From positions 1 through 64,000 of the forward strand of contig NZ_FBWL01000155.1 in NCBI RefSeq assembly GCF_001517425.1: a stretch of 64,000 nucleotides of DNA, given 5' to 3'. The translations under genes were made by a program, and so were the position numbers. Shown here one piece after another: positions 39,931 through 48,825 of the stretch. The notes under the pieces were generated by a model. The model saw only the letters and a list, made by a program, of their open reading frames with translations, searched no databases and was not told the DNA's origin. Positions within the stretch are counted from its first letter, which is position 1. Every line of letters begins with the position of its first letter. This DNA is from Clostridium sp. C105KSO13. Its GTDB lineage: Bacteria; Bacillota; Clostridia; Lachnospirales; Lachnospiraceae.

Positions 39931-40683
39931 ATGTATAAAGTGGTTTTGATTGATGATGAGCCTGTGATACTGGAGGGAATGACCAGGGGCATGAACTGGG
40001 AAAAGTGGAATTGCCAGGTGGTGGGAACTGCCGGCAGCGGAAAAGAGGGCCTGGAGTTAATAGAGAAAGAAAAGCCTCATATTGTGTTTACAGACATTGC
40101 AATGGCACAGATGGACGGACTTACCATGCTGGCAGGAATCAAAGCGCAGTATGATCAGATGCAGGTCTGTATCCTGACAGGTTACCGGGATTTTGATTAT
40201 GCACAGAAGGCTATCCGCCTTGGGGTCGCCAGATTTTTGCTGAAGCCCTCCAAAATGGATGAACTGGAAGAGGCTATGGAAGTGATGACAGGCCGCCTTA
40301 AGGAACACCAGCCGGCTGAACTGCTGGAAGGAACAAAAAAGAAGGATATTCTGAATTCTCCGGCTAATAACTTTATTGTAAAAAATGCTCTTGTATATAT
40401 CAAAGAAAATTACCGGGAGAAACTAAAGCTTTCAGATGTGGCTGAGCATACATATGTAAGTCAGTGGCATTTGAGTAAACTCTTAAATCGGCAGACCGGA
40501 AAAAGTTTTTCTGATATTTTGAACAACACCAGGATTGATAAGGCTAAGGAACTTTTGAAGGATCCCTCACTGAGAATCGGAGATATAGCGGAGGAAGTTG
40601 GCTTTCTGGATATTGCACACTTTTCACGGGTATTTAAGAAAATAACAGGAATATCCGCCAATGAATATAGAAACAAAATATAG
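39931..40683 (+). CDS. YesN-type response regulator with AraC DNA-binding domain
   Basis: The 250-aa protein has a receiver domain (residues 1-120) with acidic pocket DDE at 8-10 and phosphoacceptor D55, then an AraC-type double helix-turn-helix in the C-terminal 100 residues (KLSDVAEHTYVSQWHLSKLL and IGDIAEEVGFLDIAHFSRVF). It is the expected partner of the YesM-type kinase at 34853 and probably activates the phosphorylase and importer promoters, whose -35 boxes are poor. ATG at 39931 follows GAGGTG. Only 34 bp separate it from the permease gene. Confidence 0.92.
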   Translation: MYKVVLIDDEPVILEGMTRGMNWEKWNCQVVGTAGSGKEGLELIEKEKPHIVFTDIAMAQMDGLTMLAGIKAQYDQMQVCILTGYRDFDYAQKAIRLGVARFLLKPSKMDELEEAMEVMTGRLKEHQPAELLEGTKKKDILNSPANNFIVKNALVYIKENYREKLKLSDVAEHTYVSQWHLSKLLNRQTGKSFSDILNNTRIDKAKELLKDPSLRIGDIAEEVGFLDIAHFSRVFKKITGISANEYRNKI

Positions 40684-40704
40684 CGAAACAAACAGACGAT
40701 AAGA

Positions 40705-40742
40705 CCCACAGCAGTTTCAAGACATTGCTGTGGGCCTTTTTA
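40705..40742 (+). terminator. terminator of the chitobiose locus
   Basis: Stem CCCACAGCA / TGCTGTGGG with a 12-nt loop, followed by CCTTTTTAA. It closes the transcription unit before the ROK gene. Confidence 0.88.
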
Positions 40743-40760
40743 AGTAAAAGAGGAAAATAC

Positions 40761-40789
40761 TTGAATTTTGAGTAACTTATGATTATAAT
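40761..40789 (+). promoter_or_regulatory. promoter of the ROK regulator gene
   Basis: TTGAAT at 40761-40766, a 17-bp spacer and TATAAT at 40784-40789, 65 bp before the start codon. Confidence 0.75.
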
Positions 40790-40821
40790 TATAAAAACGG
40801 ATTTAAAAAACGATTTTATAA
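40789..40821. promoter_or_regulatory. candidate autoregulatory operator of the ROK gene
   Basis: TTATAAAA and TTTTATAA form an 8-bp perfect inverted repeat with 17 nt between, starting at the -10 box and covering the start site. ACGGATTT and ACGATTTT lie inside it as an imperfect direct repeat. The position suits a repressor; that ROK binds here is inference. Confidence 0.35.
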
Positions 40822-40853
40822 ATAAAAGATCCGATCTATAGAGGGAGGGCAGA

Positions 40854-41984
40854 ATGATAAGACAAAAAACATCAGCAAATCTTGAAATAAAAAAAATGAA
40901 CCGTTCAAATATCTATCACCTTTTACGAAACCATAAAAATCTTTCTAGACAGGATATTGCAAGGGAACTCCGATTAAGTCTTCCTACAGTAATACAAAAT
41001 CTTGAGGAACTGCAGGATGAAGGTCTGGTCAGAGAATCAGGTTCTATTGGTCACACTGGTGGGAGAAGAGCAAAGTCCTATGCTATAGTTCCTGACGCAC
41101 GCATTGCGATTGGGATTGATATCACAAGGAATCATATTACAGTTTTAGCAGTGAATCTGGAAGGAACAATTGTGTACAGAACTCGAACAAGAGTACCTTT
41201 TCAAAGAACGGATAAATACTATAAAGAAATCGGCAAGATGGTGGAGCAGACAGTGTCTAAGGTAAAGAAGCGTACAAAAGCTATATTAGGAGTTGGAATA
41301 AGTGTTCCCGGGTTGATTACTAAGGATAATCAAGAGGTATTTTATGGAAAAATATTGAATTTTACAGGAGCCACATGTTCAGAGTTTTCAAAATACATTC
41401 CATACAGGACAGCTTTATTTAATGATGCAAACGCAGCGGGGGTTACGGAAACATGGCTGGGAGGAATCGAAGAAAATGCATTTTATCTGATGCTGAGTAA
41501 TAATGTAGGCGGCGCAGTTGTGGTGAATGGCTCAGTTTATACAGGAGAAACATTACACGGAGGCGAAGTGGGGCATATCAAAATCCATCCGGGAGGGAAA
41601 GATTGCTATTGCGGGCAAAGGGGATGTGTGGATGCCTACTGCTCTGCAACGGTTCTTTCAAATATGAGCGAAGGGAATCTTGAAGACTTTTTTCAAAAAC
41701 TAAATATGAAGAATCCCCAGGCAATACAGATATGGGAGGAATATCTGGAATCTCTGGCACTTACTATCAATCAACTTCAGACTTTATTTGACTGTACAAT
41801 TATTCTGGGGGGGTATATGGGGGAATATCTGGATCCTTATATTGAAGATATTCGAAACCGAGTTCAGGCGCTAAGTTCTTTCGATTATGATAAAAGGTAT
41901 ATAAGAGTCAGCAAATACAAAAAGGATGCAATTGCTGCGGGGGCTGCACTTGATTATATTACAGAATTTGTTGATGCTGTTTAA
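40854..41984 (+). CDS. ROK-family transcriptional regulator
   Basis: The 376-aa protein has an N-terminal winged helix (LSRQDIARELRLSLPTVIQN, residues 28-60) joined to a ROK domain. The ROK part has NDANAAGVTE, GEVGHI and the zinc site H...CYCGQRGCVDAYC. The ATP-binding DxGxT motif of ROK kinases is degenerate (GIDITRNH), so this is a NagC/XylR-like repressor rather than a sugar kinase. It stands alone between its own promoter and terminator, with the diacetylchitobiose locus upstream and the hydantoinase-like operon downstream; either could be its target. Confidence 0.88.
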   Translation: MIRQKTSANLEIKKMNRSNIYHLLRNHKNLSRQDIARELRLSLPTVIQNLEELQDEGLVRESGSIGHTGGRRAKSYAIVPDARIAIGIDITRNHITVLAVNLEGTIVYRTRTRVPFQRTDKYYKEIGKMVEQTVSKVKKRTKAILGVGISVPGLITKDNQEVFYGKILNFTGATCSEFSKYIPYRTALFNDANAAGVTETWLGGIEENAFYLMLSNNVGGAVVVNGSVYTGETLHGGEVGHIKIHPGGKDCYCGQRGCVDAYCSATVLSNMSEGNLEDFFQKLNMKNPQAIQIWEEYLESLALTINQLQTLFDCTIILGGYMGEYLDPYIEDIRNRVQALSSFDYDKRYIRVSKYKKDAIAAGAALDYITEFVDAV

Positions 41985-42000
41985 CAATTATTATATTAAA

Positions 42001-42037
42001 AAATAGGCTCAGTCTAATGGCTGAGCCTATTTTTTTG
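42001..42037 (+). terminator. terminator of the ROK gene
   Basis: A perfect 12-bp stem AAATAGGCTCAG / CTGAGCCTATTT with an 8-nt loop, ending in a run of eight T. Confidence 0.92.
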
Positions 42038-42119
42038 GTTAAAAAGCACAAAAAACTTACACGATTTTAATGAAAAACGACAAAATAAATGTACAATAGA
42101 ATATTTATACATAATTCAA

Positions 42120-42148
42120 TTGACTTTTTACATTACAAATAATATAAT
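42120..42148 (+). promoter_or_regulatory. promoter of the carrier/hydantoinase-like operon
   Basis: TTGACT at 42120-42125, a 17-bp spacer and TATAAT at 42143-42148. The leader to the first ATG is about 110 nt. Upstream, ACGATTTTA at 42061-42069 repeats part of the candidate ROK operator. Confidence 0.75.
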
Positions 42149-42263
42149 CCGTTATATGAAATGGTTTTATTTATTGGGTTGTATTAATAAAGGAAGGAGG
42201 AGATAATAATTTTAAGATGAGGCAGTGAAACCATTCAGTAAAAGGAGCAGAGAGGAGATTGTT

Positions 42264-43565
42264 ATGATAACAGGGATAATTATTGTATTGATTTTTATTG
42301 TAATAGCAGTGTTAATGATGATGAGAAAAATCCCGGCAGTTCTGGCACTTCCGGTAATGGCAGTGGCAATAGCAGTGGCAGCCGGACTACCACTCACGGG
42401 AGAAGAAGGAATACTTACAAATGTTATATCTAACGGAGCTTTGAAACTTGCAGGTACGTATGTGGCGATTCTATTTAGCTGCTGGCTTTCTCAGATACTT
42501 TACCGGACAGGGGTTACGGATGTGATTATTAAAAATGCGGCCGAGCTGGGTGGGGATAAGCCTTATCTTATTTCGTTGGCACTGTGTGCTGTAACAGCAT
42601 TTTTGTTTACTGTTTTATATGGCACTGGCGCGGTTGCAATGGTAGGAACTATAGTATTGCCTATTATGATGTCTATCGGAATTCCACCGATAGTTGCGTG
42701 CAATACATTTTTAGCTGCCATGTCGGCAGGGTATTCGCTGAATCCTGCTAATATAGCGGCTATTACTGGGATAACAGGGGTGGAGGCCAAGGATATTAAC
42801 CTTTGTGCCGTGATTCTTTTTGCAGCAGGCCTCTTATTTACATTTGTTTATTTAACTTATAGTTTTAAAAAAAATGGTATAAAGTATGCATTTGCCGCTC
42901 CTGTTAAAAAAGAGCAGGAAGAGACGGAAGTTAAGAGTATTTATGTGAAAGGATGGCGGGGAGTTCTGGCCTGCCTGACCCCTGTAGTTGTAGTTGCAGT
43001 CATGCTGATTTTTAAGCTGGAGGCAACAACCGTATTTGTTATCGGTATTATATGGGCAATGGTATTTACATATAGAGGAAAGTGGTCCAAGTTCTCTAAT
43101 TTAATCGTACAGAGCTGTTATGAAGGATTTAAAGAAGGCGCACCTACAGTTGCACTGATGTTTGGAATTGGTATGATTTTAAATGCCATGACTGCTCCTA
43201 CTACACAGGCTGTAATAAAATCATTTATGGTTGCAATTACCCCTCATTCTGCCTGGGGACTGATTGCTTTTGTATGTATTCTCTGCCCACTGGGATTATA
43301 TAGGGGACCGTTTAATCTGATGGGACTTGGAGCAGGCCTGGCAGCCAGCATGCTGGCAGTAGGAGTACTTCCGGTAGCAGCCTTGTCAGCAGTATTTTAC
43401 GCGGCTTTCCGTTGGCCTTCTCAGTCTTGCCCAACATCGACACAAGTTGTCTGGGCATCTAACTTTGTTGGGTATGATCCTGTAACAACCTCTAATCCCA
43501 TGCAGCTTCCAAACTGGATTGTTACGGCGGCAACGGTGATTATACTAACATTTATATATATGTAA
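42264..43565 (+). CDS. multi-pass secondary transporter (IT-superfamily-like)
   Basis: The 433-aa membrane protein has about 11-12 hydrophobic segments and no binding-protein or ATPase partner, so it is probably an ion-coupled carrier. Glycine/proline-rich re-entrant-type segments such as LYGTGAVAMVGTIVLPIMMS and AAMSAGYSLNPANIAAI resemble GntP/CitM-like transporters of the ion transporter superfamily, but I cannot name the family with certainty. ATG at 42264 has GAGGAG 6 nt upstream; a longer frame from 42225 lacks one. It is the first gene of a five-gene operon and presumably brings in the substrate of the enzymes that follow. Confidence 0.7.
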   Translation: MITGIIIVLIFIVIAVLMMMRKIPAVLALPVMAVAIAVAAGLPLTGEEGILTNVISNGALKLAGTYVAILFSCWLSQILYRTGVTDVIIKNAAELGGDKPYLISLALCAVTAFLFTVLYGTGAVAMVGTIVLPIMMSIGIPPIVACNTFLAAMSAGYSLNPANIAAITGITGVEAKDINLCAVILFAAGLLFTFVYLTYSFKKNGIKYAFAAPVKKEQEETEVKSIYVKGWRGVLACLTPVVVVAVMLIFKLEATTVFVIGIIWAMVFTYRGKWSKFSNLIVQSCYEGFKEGAPTVALMFGIGMILNAMTAPTTQAVIKSFMVAITPHSAWGLIAFVCILCPLGLYRGPFNLMGLGAGLAASMLAVGVLPVAALSAVFYAAFRWPSQSCPTSTQVVWASNFVGYDPVTTSNPMQLPNWIVTAATVIILTFIYM

Positions 43566-43577
43566 AAGGAGACGAAG

Positions 43578-45737
43578 ATGAAGGTTAGAATTGGAATTGA
43601 TGTGGGAGGAACATTCACAGATGCTGTAGCAATTAATAATGACACTTTCGAGCTGATCGGAAGCGTTAAGATGCCTACGACTCATACAGCTAAAGAAGGT
43701 GTGGCGGCCGGCATAGTCAAGGTGCTGAAAGAAATTATGGAAAAATATCAGATTGCTCCAGAGGATGTCACCTTTATTGCCCATGGAACGACACAGGCTA
43801 CAAATGCACTTTTGGAAGGAGATGTGTCTAAGGTGGGCATCATCACTCTCAGCAGCGGCGTGCAGGGGCTGAAGGCAAAAAGTGATACAACTATAGGAGA
43901 TATCGAACTGGCGCCAGGTAAATATTTGCACTCTTACAACGCTGTTGTCAATTCTGCCGATCAGGAAGGTTTTGAGAAAAACATAGAAAAAGCACTAGAG
44001 GAATTGAAAAGTTCGGGGGCTCAGGCGATGGTGGCAACGGAGGCATTTAGCGTAGACAATCCTGAAAATGAAAATAAAACGATTGAGATTTGCAACCGAT
44101 ACGGATATCCCTCCACGGCCGGAAATGATGTATCTAAGCTGTATGGCCTTAAAGTCCGTACGAGGACCGCTGTAATTAATGGAAGTATTTTACCCAAAAT
44201 GCTGGATGCGGCTAATATGACAGAGAAAAGTATTAAAGATGCGGGAATCAAATCGCCGTTGATGGTTATGCGCTGCGATGGAGGGGTTATGACTGTGGAT
44301 GAGGTACGCCACAGGCCGATACTTACTATTTTGTCCGGACCCGCTGCTGGTGTGGCAGGTGCATTAATGTACGAAAAACTGACAGACGGAATATTTTTCG
44401 AAGTAGGGGGAACCAGCACGGATATATCCTGCGTTAAAGATGGAAACGTTGCGGTTAAGTATGCGGAAGTAGGGGGACACAAGACTTATCTTACATCGCT
44501 GGATGTGCGGACAGTGGGAATCGGCGGAGGAAGCATGATTGAAATTCATAATGCTAAAGTAAAGGACGTAGGCCCCAGGAGCGCCCATATTGCTGACTTA
44601 GATTATGAAGTGTTTGCAGATGATGAGGATATTATAGAACCTGTGCTCAAAGCAGTACACCCTATATCTACAGATCCAGAATATGCATATATTGAATGTT
44701 CTAATGGTAGGAAATATGCGCTTACACTTTCAGGAGCTGCCAATATTGCAGGTTATGTACCTGAGGACAGCTATGCCAAAGGAAATATCGCAGCGGCAAA
44801 GAAAGCCTGGATGCCTTTAGCTAAGAATATGGGTATGAGTGTAGAAGAAACCGCAGAAGAAGTTCTCCGCCTGTCAGCCTTAAAGAATGGGAAAGTTGTA
44901 GAAAGCTTCGTCAAAGACTACGGATTGGATAAGAACATGCTGACATTTGTAGGAGGCGGAGGAGGAGCTGCTACAGTGGTTCCTCATTTGGGGAAGAAAT
45001 TTGGATGCGTCTTTAAGATTGCAAAAAATGCTGCAGTAATATCTCCCATTGGGGTGGCTTTGGCCATGGTGCGGGATATGGTGGAACGTACAATAATGAA
45101 TCCTACGGAAACAGACATATTGGCGGTGAGAAGGGAGGCCGAGCAAAAGGCAGTTGCATCGGGCGCCAATCCGGAGACGATAGAAGTTAAGGTGGAAATT
45201 GATACGCAGCAGCAAAAGGTTCGTGCAATTGCCATAGGTGCGACAGAACTCCGTACCAAAGAATTGACAGGGGCAAGAAAGACGAATGAGGAGATTAAAT
45301 CACTTGTAGCTGAAAATCTAAAGGTTTCGGATGACCAGGTTAAAATTGCAGCCGACAACGGCAGCATATGTGCGGTCACGAGTGAAATAAAGAAACGTTC
45401 TCATCTTTTTTTTACAAAGAAAGTCAGGCCGGTTCGTTTGGTAGATCGAGATGGGGTTATACGACTTCAAAAGAAAAATGCACAGGTACTGTCCTGCCTG
45501 GTATCGGAATGGAAGAAAAACGTTAAGTATCTGCTGGAGGAACACACAGTATATGGTGATGGCGGAGCAGAGATTCCAAATATCTATGTAGTATCAGGCA
45601 GTAGGATTGTAGATATGGCGGGTATGCAGAGTGAGCCTCAGATTCTTTCTTTATGTGAGGTTGAATTGGCAGGTGCGCAAAGTGATGAGAACCTGATTAT
45701 GATATGTACAAAAACTACAGAAAATGAAAGAGGCTAA
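43578..45737 (+). CDS. hydantoinase A/oxoprolinase-like protein
   Basis: The 719-aa protein has the HyuA/oxoprolinase A layout: actin-like ATPase N-terminus GIDVGGTFTDAVAINND, HGTTQATNALLEGD near residue 73, the central Hydantoinase_A part with LSGPAAGVAGAL and FEVGGTSTDISCV, then a family-variable C-terminus. HyuA-type enzymes use ATP to open cyclic amides or drive related carboxylations, usually with a HyuB partner. No HyuB gene lies in this operon or elsewhere in the window, so the substrate and even the reaction are uncertain. ATG follows AAAAGGAG, 12 bp after the carrier gene. Confidence 0.8.
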   Translation: MKVRIGIDVGGTFTDAVAINNDTFELIGSVKMPTTHTAKEGVAAGIVKVLKEIMEKYQIAPEDVTFIAHGTTQATNALLEGDVSKVGIITLSSGVQGLKAKSDTTIGDIELAPGKYLHSYNAVVNSADQEGFEKNIEKALEELKSSGAQAMVATEAFSVDNPENENKTIEICNRYGYPSTAGNDVSKLYGLKVRTRTAVINGSILPKMLDAANMTEKSIKDAGIKSPLMVMRCDGGVMTVDEVRHRPILTILSGPAAGVAGALMYEKLTDGIFFEVGGTSTDISCVKDGNVAVKYAEVGGHKTYLTSLDVRTVGIGGGSMIEIHNAKVKDVGPRSAHIADLDYEVFADDEDIIEPVLKAVHPISTDPEYAYIECSNGRKYALTLSGAANIAGYVPEDSYAKGNIAAAKKAWMPLAKNMGMSVEETAEEVLRLSALKNGKVVESFVKDYGLDKNMLTFVGGGGGAATVVPHLGKKFGCVFKIAKNAAVISPIGVALAMVRDMVERTIMNPTETDILAVRREAEQKAVASGANPETIEVKVEIDTQQQKVRAIAIGATELRTKELTGARKTNEEIKSLVAENLKVSDDQVKIAADNGSICAVTSEIKKRSHLFFTKKVRPVRLVDRDGVIRLQKKNAQVLSCLVSEWKKNVKYLLEEHTVYGDGGAEIPNIYVVSGSRIVDMAGMQSEPQILSLCEVELAGAQSDENLIMICTKTTENERG

Positions 45738-45749
45738 GGAGGACGGCAC

Positions 45750-46286
45750 ATGAAGGCGGAATTTCCGTTTCCTGATCGCGTAGGATCCAGGGAAGAACTG
45801 GTTCGGGATATTCACTATCATAAGATTCCACAGGAGGATATTTCCCGCATTGCCGACAGAGCCTGGAACACAGGTGTCACGGCTGCAGAAGGTATTCTGG
45901 ATAAATACCCGGGAAGATCTATCTGGGAAGTGATAAAACAAGAAGGCCTGCATGTAATTAAAGTTGATGAAGATAATGTCATTGGTGGTATGAGGTGTTT
46001 CAGTGAATATTATTCAGGGAGAAAGACAATTACCCTTTATCTGAAATCAGTAAAAATGTGGGCAGCAGAAAACAAGTTGTCGCTAAAATATGGAGAGGAA
46101 TTAATTCTGGCGCATGAGTTTTACCACCATCTGGAGTGCTCTTCGATGGGATTGACATCCGATCAATATATGGTTCCCAGGCTGACAGTTGGCCGACGTA
46201 GAATGGGAAAATCAGGGATTCGTGCCCTTTCGGAAATAGGAGCACATGGATTTGCCAGAACCTTTTACGCCGCCGGAAGGCATTGA
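45750..46286 (+). CDS. ImmA/IrrE-like zinc metallopeptidase-fold protein
   Basis: The 178-aa soluble protein has the zinc motif HEFYHH (HExxH) in LILAHEFYHHLECSSMG near residue 118 and a downstream glutamate in SEIGAHGFARTF, which matches the ExxAxxFA third-ligand pattern of the ImmA/IrrE group. Those proteins normally cleave regulators of mobile elements or stress genes, so finding one inside a metabolic operon is unusual. It may cut a regulator or have become a structural or enzymatic partner of the HyuA-like protein; both are guesses. ATG follows AAGGAGG. Confidence 0.6.
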   Translation: MKAEFPFPDRVGSREELVRDIHYHKIPQEDISRIADRAWNTGVTAAEGILDKYPGRSIWEVIKQEGLHVIKVDEDNVIGGMRCFSEYYSGRKTITLYLKSVKMWAAENKLSLKYGEELILAHEFYHHLECSSMGLTSDQYMVPRLTVGRRRMGKSGIRALSEIGAHGFARTFYAAGRH

Positions 46287-46325
46287 CATTGTATATGATG
46301 CACACAGACGAGCAGGAGGTGCGAT

Positions 46326-47720
46326 ATGAAAAATGATATGAAAAAAGAAACAATTAAAACTGATGTAGCTGTTGTGGGCGGTGGTCCCGGAGGACTTGCG
46401 GCGGCAGTGGCAGCGGCGAGAGAAGGCGCAAAAGTCGTACTGGTAGAGCGGCTGGGGTATCTTGGGGGACAGCTTGGTTCGGGCCTGCCGTTTTTAGCTT
46501 TTCTCGATATGCATCAAAGAAGAATTGTGGGCGGAATGGCAGAAGAGTTCGTAGAACGGCTGAAAGAAAAAGACGGGACAGCCGGGCATAAATACTGCCC
46601 GTTTCATCTTTCTTCTACGACAATTCATCCATTTTATTCCAGGATTATATGTTTTGAAATGGTAAAGGAAGCTGGAATAGAGCTATTGATGCACTGCGAA
46701 CTGGTTAAAACGAAAGTGACAGATGGAAGACTCTGCAGCATAACTGTTGCCGGCAAAGGAACAGAAATTGACATAGAGGCGGATGTATTTATTGACGGAA
46801 CCGGAGATGGGGATGTAGCTTATATGGCTGGAGCAGAATATGAAAAAGGACAGCCAGGGAGTGGGGAACTTCAGCCGCCCTCATTAATGTTTAACTTAAG
46901 TGGAGTTGATTTTGAGAGGTTTTGTGATTACATAGAGGAACATCCGGAAGAGCTGCCTTACAATATGGGACTTACTCATATACAACCGGGATATGATGCA
47001 GAGTTCTTTCGCAACAATCCGGGACATATATTCTTTGGACTAAACAATACAATCAAAAAACTTCGATCAGAATCAAAGTGTCCTATCGATAGGGATACAG
47101 TAATCTACATACGCCAGCCTATACCCGGTACTGTGGCCGTAAATACAATTCGAATCTTGAATTTTGACGGAAGTAATGTTCATGATTTAAGCAGAGGAGA
47201 GATGGAAAGCCATCTTCAGATTATACCACTGATTGAAATGCTTCAGGAGCATGTACCGGGATTTGAAAAATGTTATCTGACATCAGTGAATGCAACAATT
47301 GGTGTCAGAGAATCCAGGCGGATCATGGGTATAAAAAAATTTACAAAGGAAGATGCTGTTTTAGGAAAGATACCGGAGGATACAATCGGATTGTTTTCTT
47401 ATTTTATTGATATACATAGTGGTAAAGGCGACAAAACCTACACAAAAACTATAGAGGAACCATACGGAATCCCTTATGGATGTACAGTTGCAAAAGATAT
47501 TGACGGGTTGATGATGACCGGACGATGTATCAGTGTCGACGCTGTTGCTTTTGGATCGACGAGAATTATGACCTTATGTATGGCAATAGGACAGGGTGCA
47601 GGCGTAGGTGCAGCTTTGGCATCTAAGAACAAAATACAGCCGAGAGAAGTTGATACGGAAGAAGTGAGGAAAATTTTGCTCCAAAATGGAGCTATTCTAA
47701 CATTGGATGAGGCAAAATAA
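46326..47720 (+). CDS. FAD-dependent oxidoreductase (FAD_oxidored family)
   Basis: The 464-aa protein has the N-terminal dinucleotide-binding motif VVGGGPGGLAAAVAAAREGA, the family segment VERLGYLGGQLGSGLP directly after it, and the central IDGTGDGDVAYMAGA. The C-terminal MTGRCISVDAVAFGSTR also contacts FAD in relatives. No signal peptide. The electron acceptor and substrate are unknown. ATG follows AGGAGGT. It shares the operon with the HyuA-like protein and the dehydrogenase below. Confidence 0.82.
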   Translation: MKNDMKKETIKTDVAVVGGGPGGLAAAVAAAREGAKVVLVERLGYLGGQLGSGLPFLAFLDMHQRRIVGGMAEEFVERLKEKDGTAGHKYCPFHLSSTTIHPFYSRIICFEMVKEAGIELLMHCELVKTKVTDGRLCSITVAGKGTEIDIEADVFIDGTGDGDVAYMAGAEYEKGQPGSGELQPPSLMFNLSGVDFERFCDYIEEHPEELPYNMGLTHIQPGYDAEFFRNNPGHIFFGLNNTIKKLRSESKCPIDRDTVIYIRQPIPGTVAVNTIRILNFDGSNVHDLSRGEMESHLQIIPLIEMLQEHVPGFEKCYLTSVNATIGVRESRRIMGIKKFTKEDAVLGKIPEDTIGLFSYFIDIHSGKGDKTYTKTIEEPYGIPYGCTVAKDIDGLMMTGRCISVDAVAFGSTRIMTLCMAIGQGAGVGAALASKNKIQPREVDTEEVRKILLQNGAILTLDEAK

Positions 47721-47746
47721 CTGGTATTTTTAGAGGAGGTTTTAAG

Positions 47747-48820
47747 ATGTCGATACCTAAAAGGATGAAGGCACTGGTTGCTTATGGAAAGGGTGAGTAT
47801 ATTCTGGAGCCGGATTATCCGACCCCAGAGTGCAGACCTGATGACATTATTATTAAAACGGAGGCGTGCGGTATTTGTGCAGGGGATTTAAAGTGCTTTC
47901 ACGGGGCATCCATGTTCTGGGGAAATGAAGAGCAGCCAGCCTGGGTGAGACCGCCTTTTATCCCGGGGCATGAGTTCCTGGGAGAAATTGTAGAGCTGGG
48001 AGAAAATGTTACGGAATTTAAAATGGGAGAACGTATTACGGCAGATCAGATTGTTCCCTGTGGAAAATGTAAATTTTGCAAAACAGGAAGATATTGGATG
48101 TGCCAGCCCCATGATACCTTTGGTTTTCAGAAGAAAAACAACGGTGGTATGGCGGAATACGTCCGCTATCCAAAGACAGCTGTGATTTCAAGAGTTCCCA
48201 GTGAGATGTCGCTTGAAAAAGCTCTACTTATTGAGCCTTATGGATGTTCAAAACATGCGGTGGACAGGGCTGAAATTGGCAATGAGGATGTTGTGGTAAT
48301 ATCTGGGGCCGGCACCCTGGGGCTGGGTATGATTACTTATGCGAGAATGAAGAATCCCTCTAAACTGATTTCATTGGATATGGTTGATGAGCGGCTTGAA
48401 AAGGCTAAGGAATTCGGTGCAGATATTGTAATGAATCCGGGAAAAGAAAAAGTGGTCGAAAAAATCCTGGAGCTGACAGATGGATACGGGTGTGATATCT
48501 ATATAGAGGCAACAGGACATCCGTCAAGTGTAAAGCAGGGATTGCATATGGTCAGAAAGCTGGGCACATTTGTGGAATTCAGTGTTTTCGGTGAGGAAAC
48601 AACAGTGGATTGGTCTATCATCGGAGACCGAAAGGAGCTGGATGTACTTGGCTCTCATCTAAGTCCATATTGCTACCCATTTGTTATTGAAAATATTATG
48701 AATGGAAAACTGAAAACAGATGGAGTTGTTTCACATGTATTTGATATTGAAGAATGGGAGAAAGCATTCGAATATGCAGCCGGCGGGCACGGTGATTTTA
48801 AGGTGGCAATTAAATTCTGA
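47747..48820 (+). CDS. zinc-dependent medium-chain dehydrogenase (polyol type)
   Basis: The 357-aa MDR protein has catalytic zinc ligands in CGICAGDLKCFHG and GHEFLGEIVELG, structural zinc cysteines in CGKCKFCKTGRYWMC, and the nucleotide fold SGAGTLGLGMITYARM near residue 185. The overall sequence resembles erythritol/L-threitol dehydrogenase (EltD) of actinobacteria as I remember it, so a polyol or hydroxy-acid substrate is plausible. It is the last gene of the operon, 26 bp after the oxidoreductase, with a strong terminator after it. Confidence 0.82.
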   Translation: MSIPKRMKALVAYGKGEYILEPDYPTPECRPDDIIIKTEACGICAGDLKCFHGASMFWGNEEQPAWVRPPFIPGHEFLGEIVELGENVTEFKMGERITADQIVPCGKCKFCKTGRYWMCQPHDTFGFQKKNNGGMAEYVRYPKTAVISRVPSEMSLEKALLIEPYGCSKHAVDRAEIGNEDVVVISGAGTLGLGMITYARMKNPSKLISLDMVDERLEKAKEFGADIVMNPGKEKVVEKILELTDGYGCDIYIEATGHPSSVKQGLHMVRKLGTFVEFSVFGEETTVDWSIIGDRKELDVLGSHLSPYCYPFVIENIMNGKLKTDGVVSHVFDIEEWEKAFEYAAGGHGDFKVAIKF

Positions 48821-48825
48821 CAAAG

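Noticed and set aside
40854-41984. ROK protein as a GlcNAc kinase completing the chitobiose pathway
   Set aside because: It has an N-terminal winged helix and a degenerate ATP-binding DxGxT motif, which fits a repressor, not a kinase.
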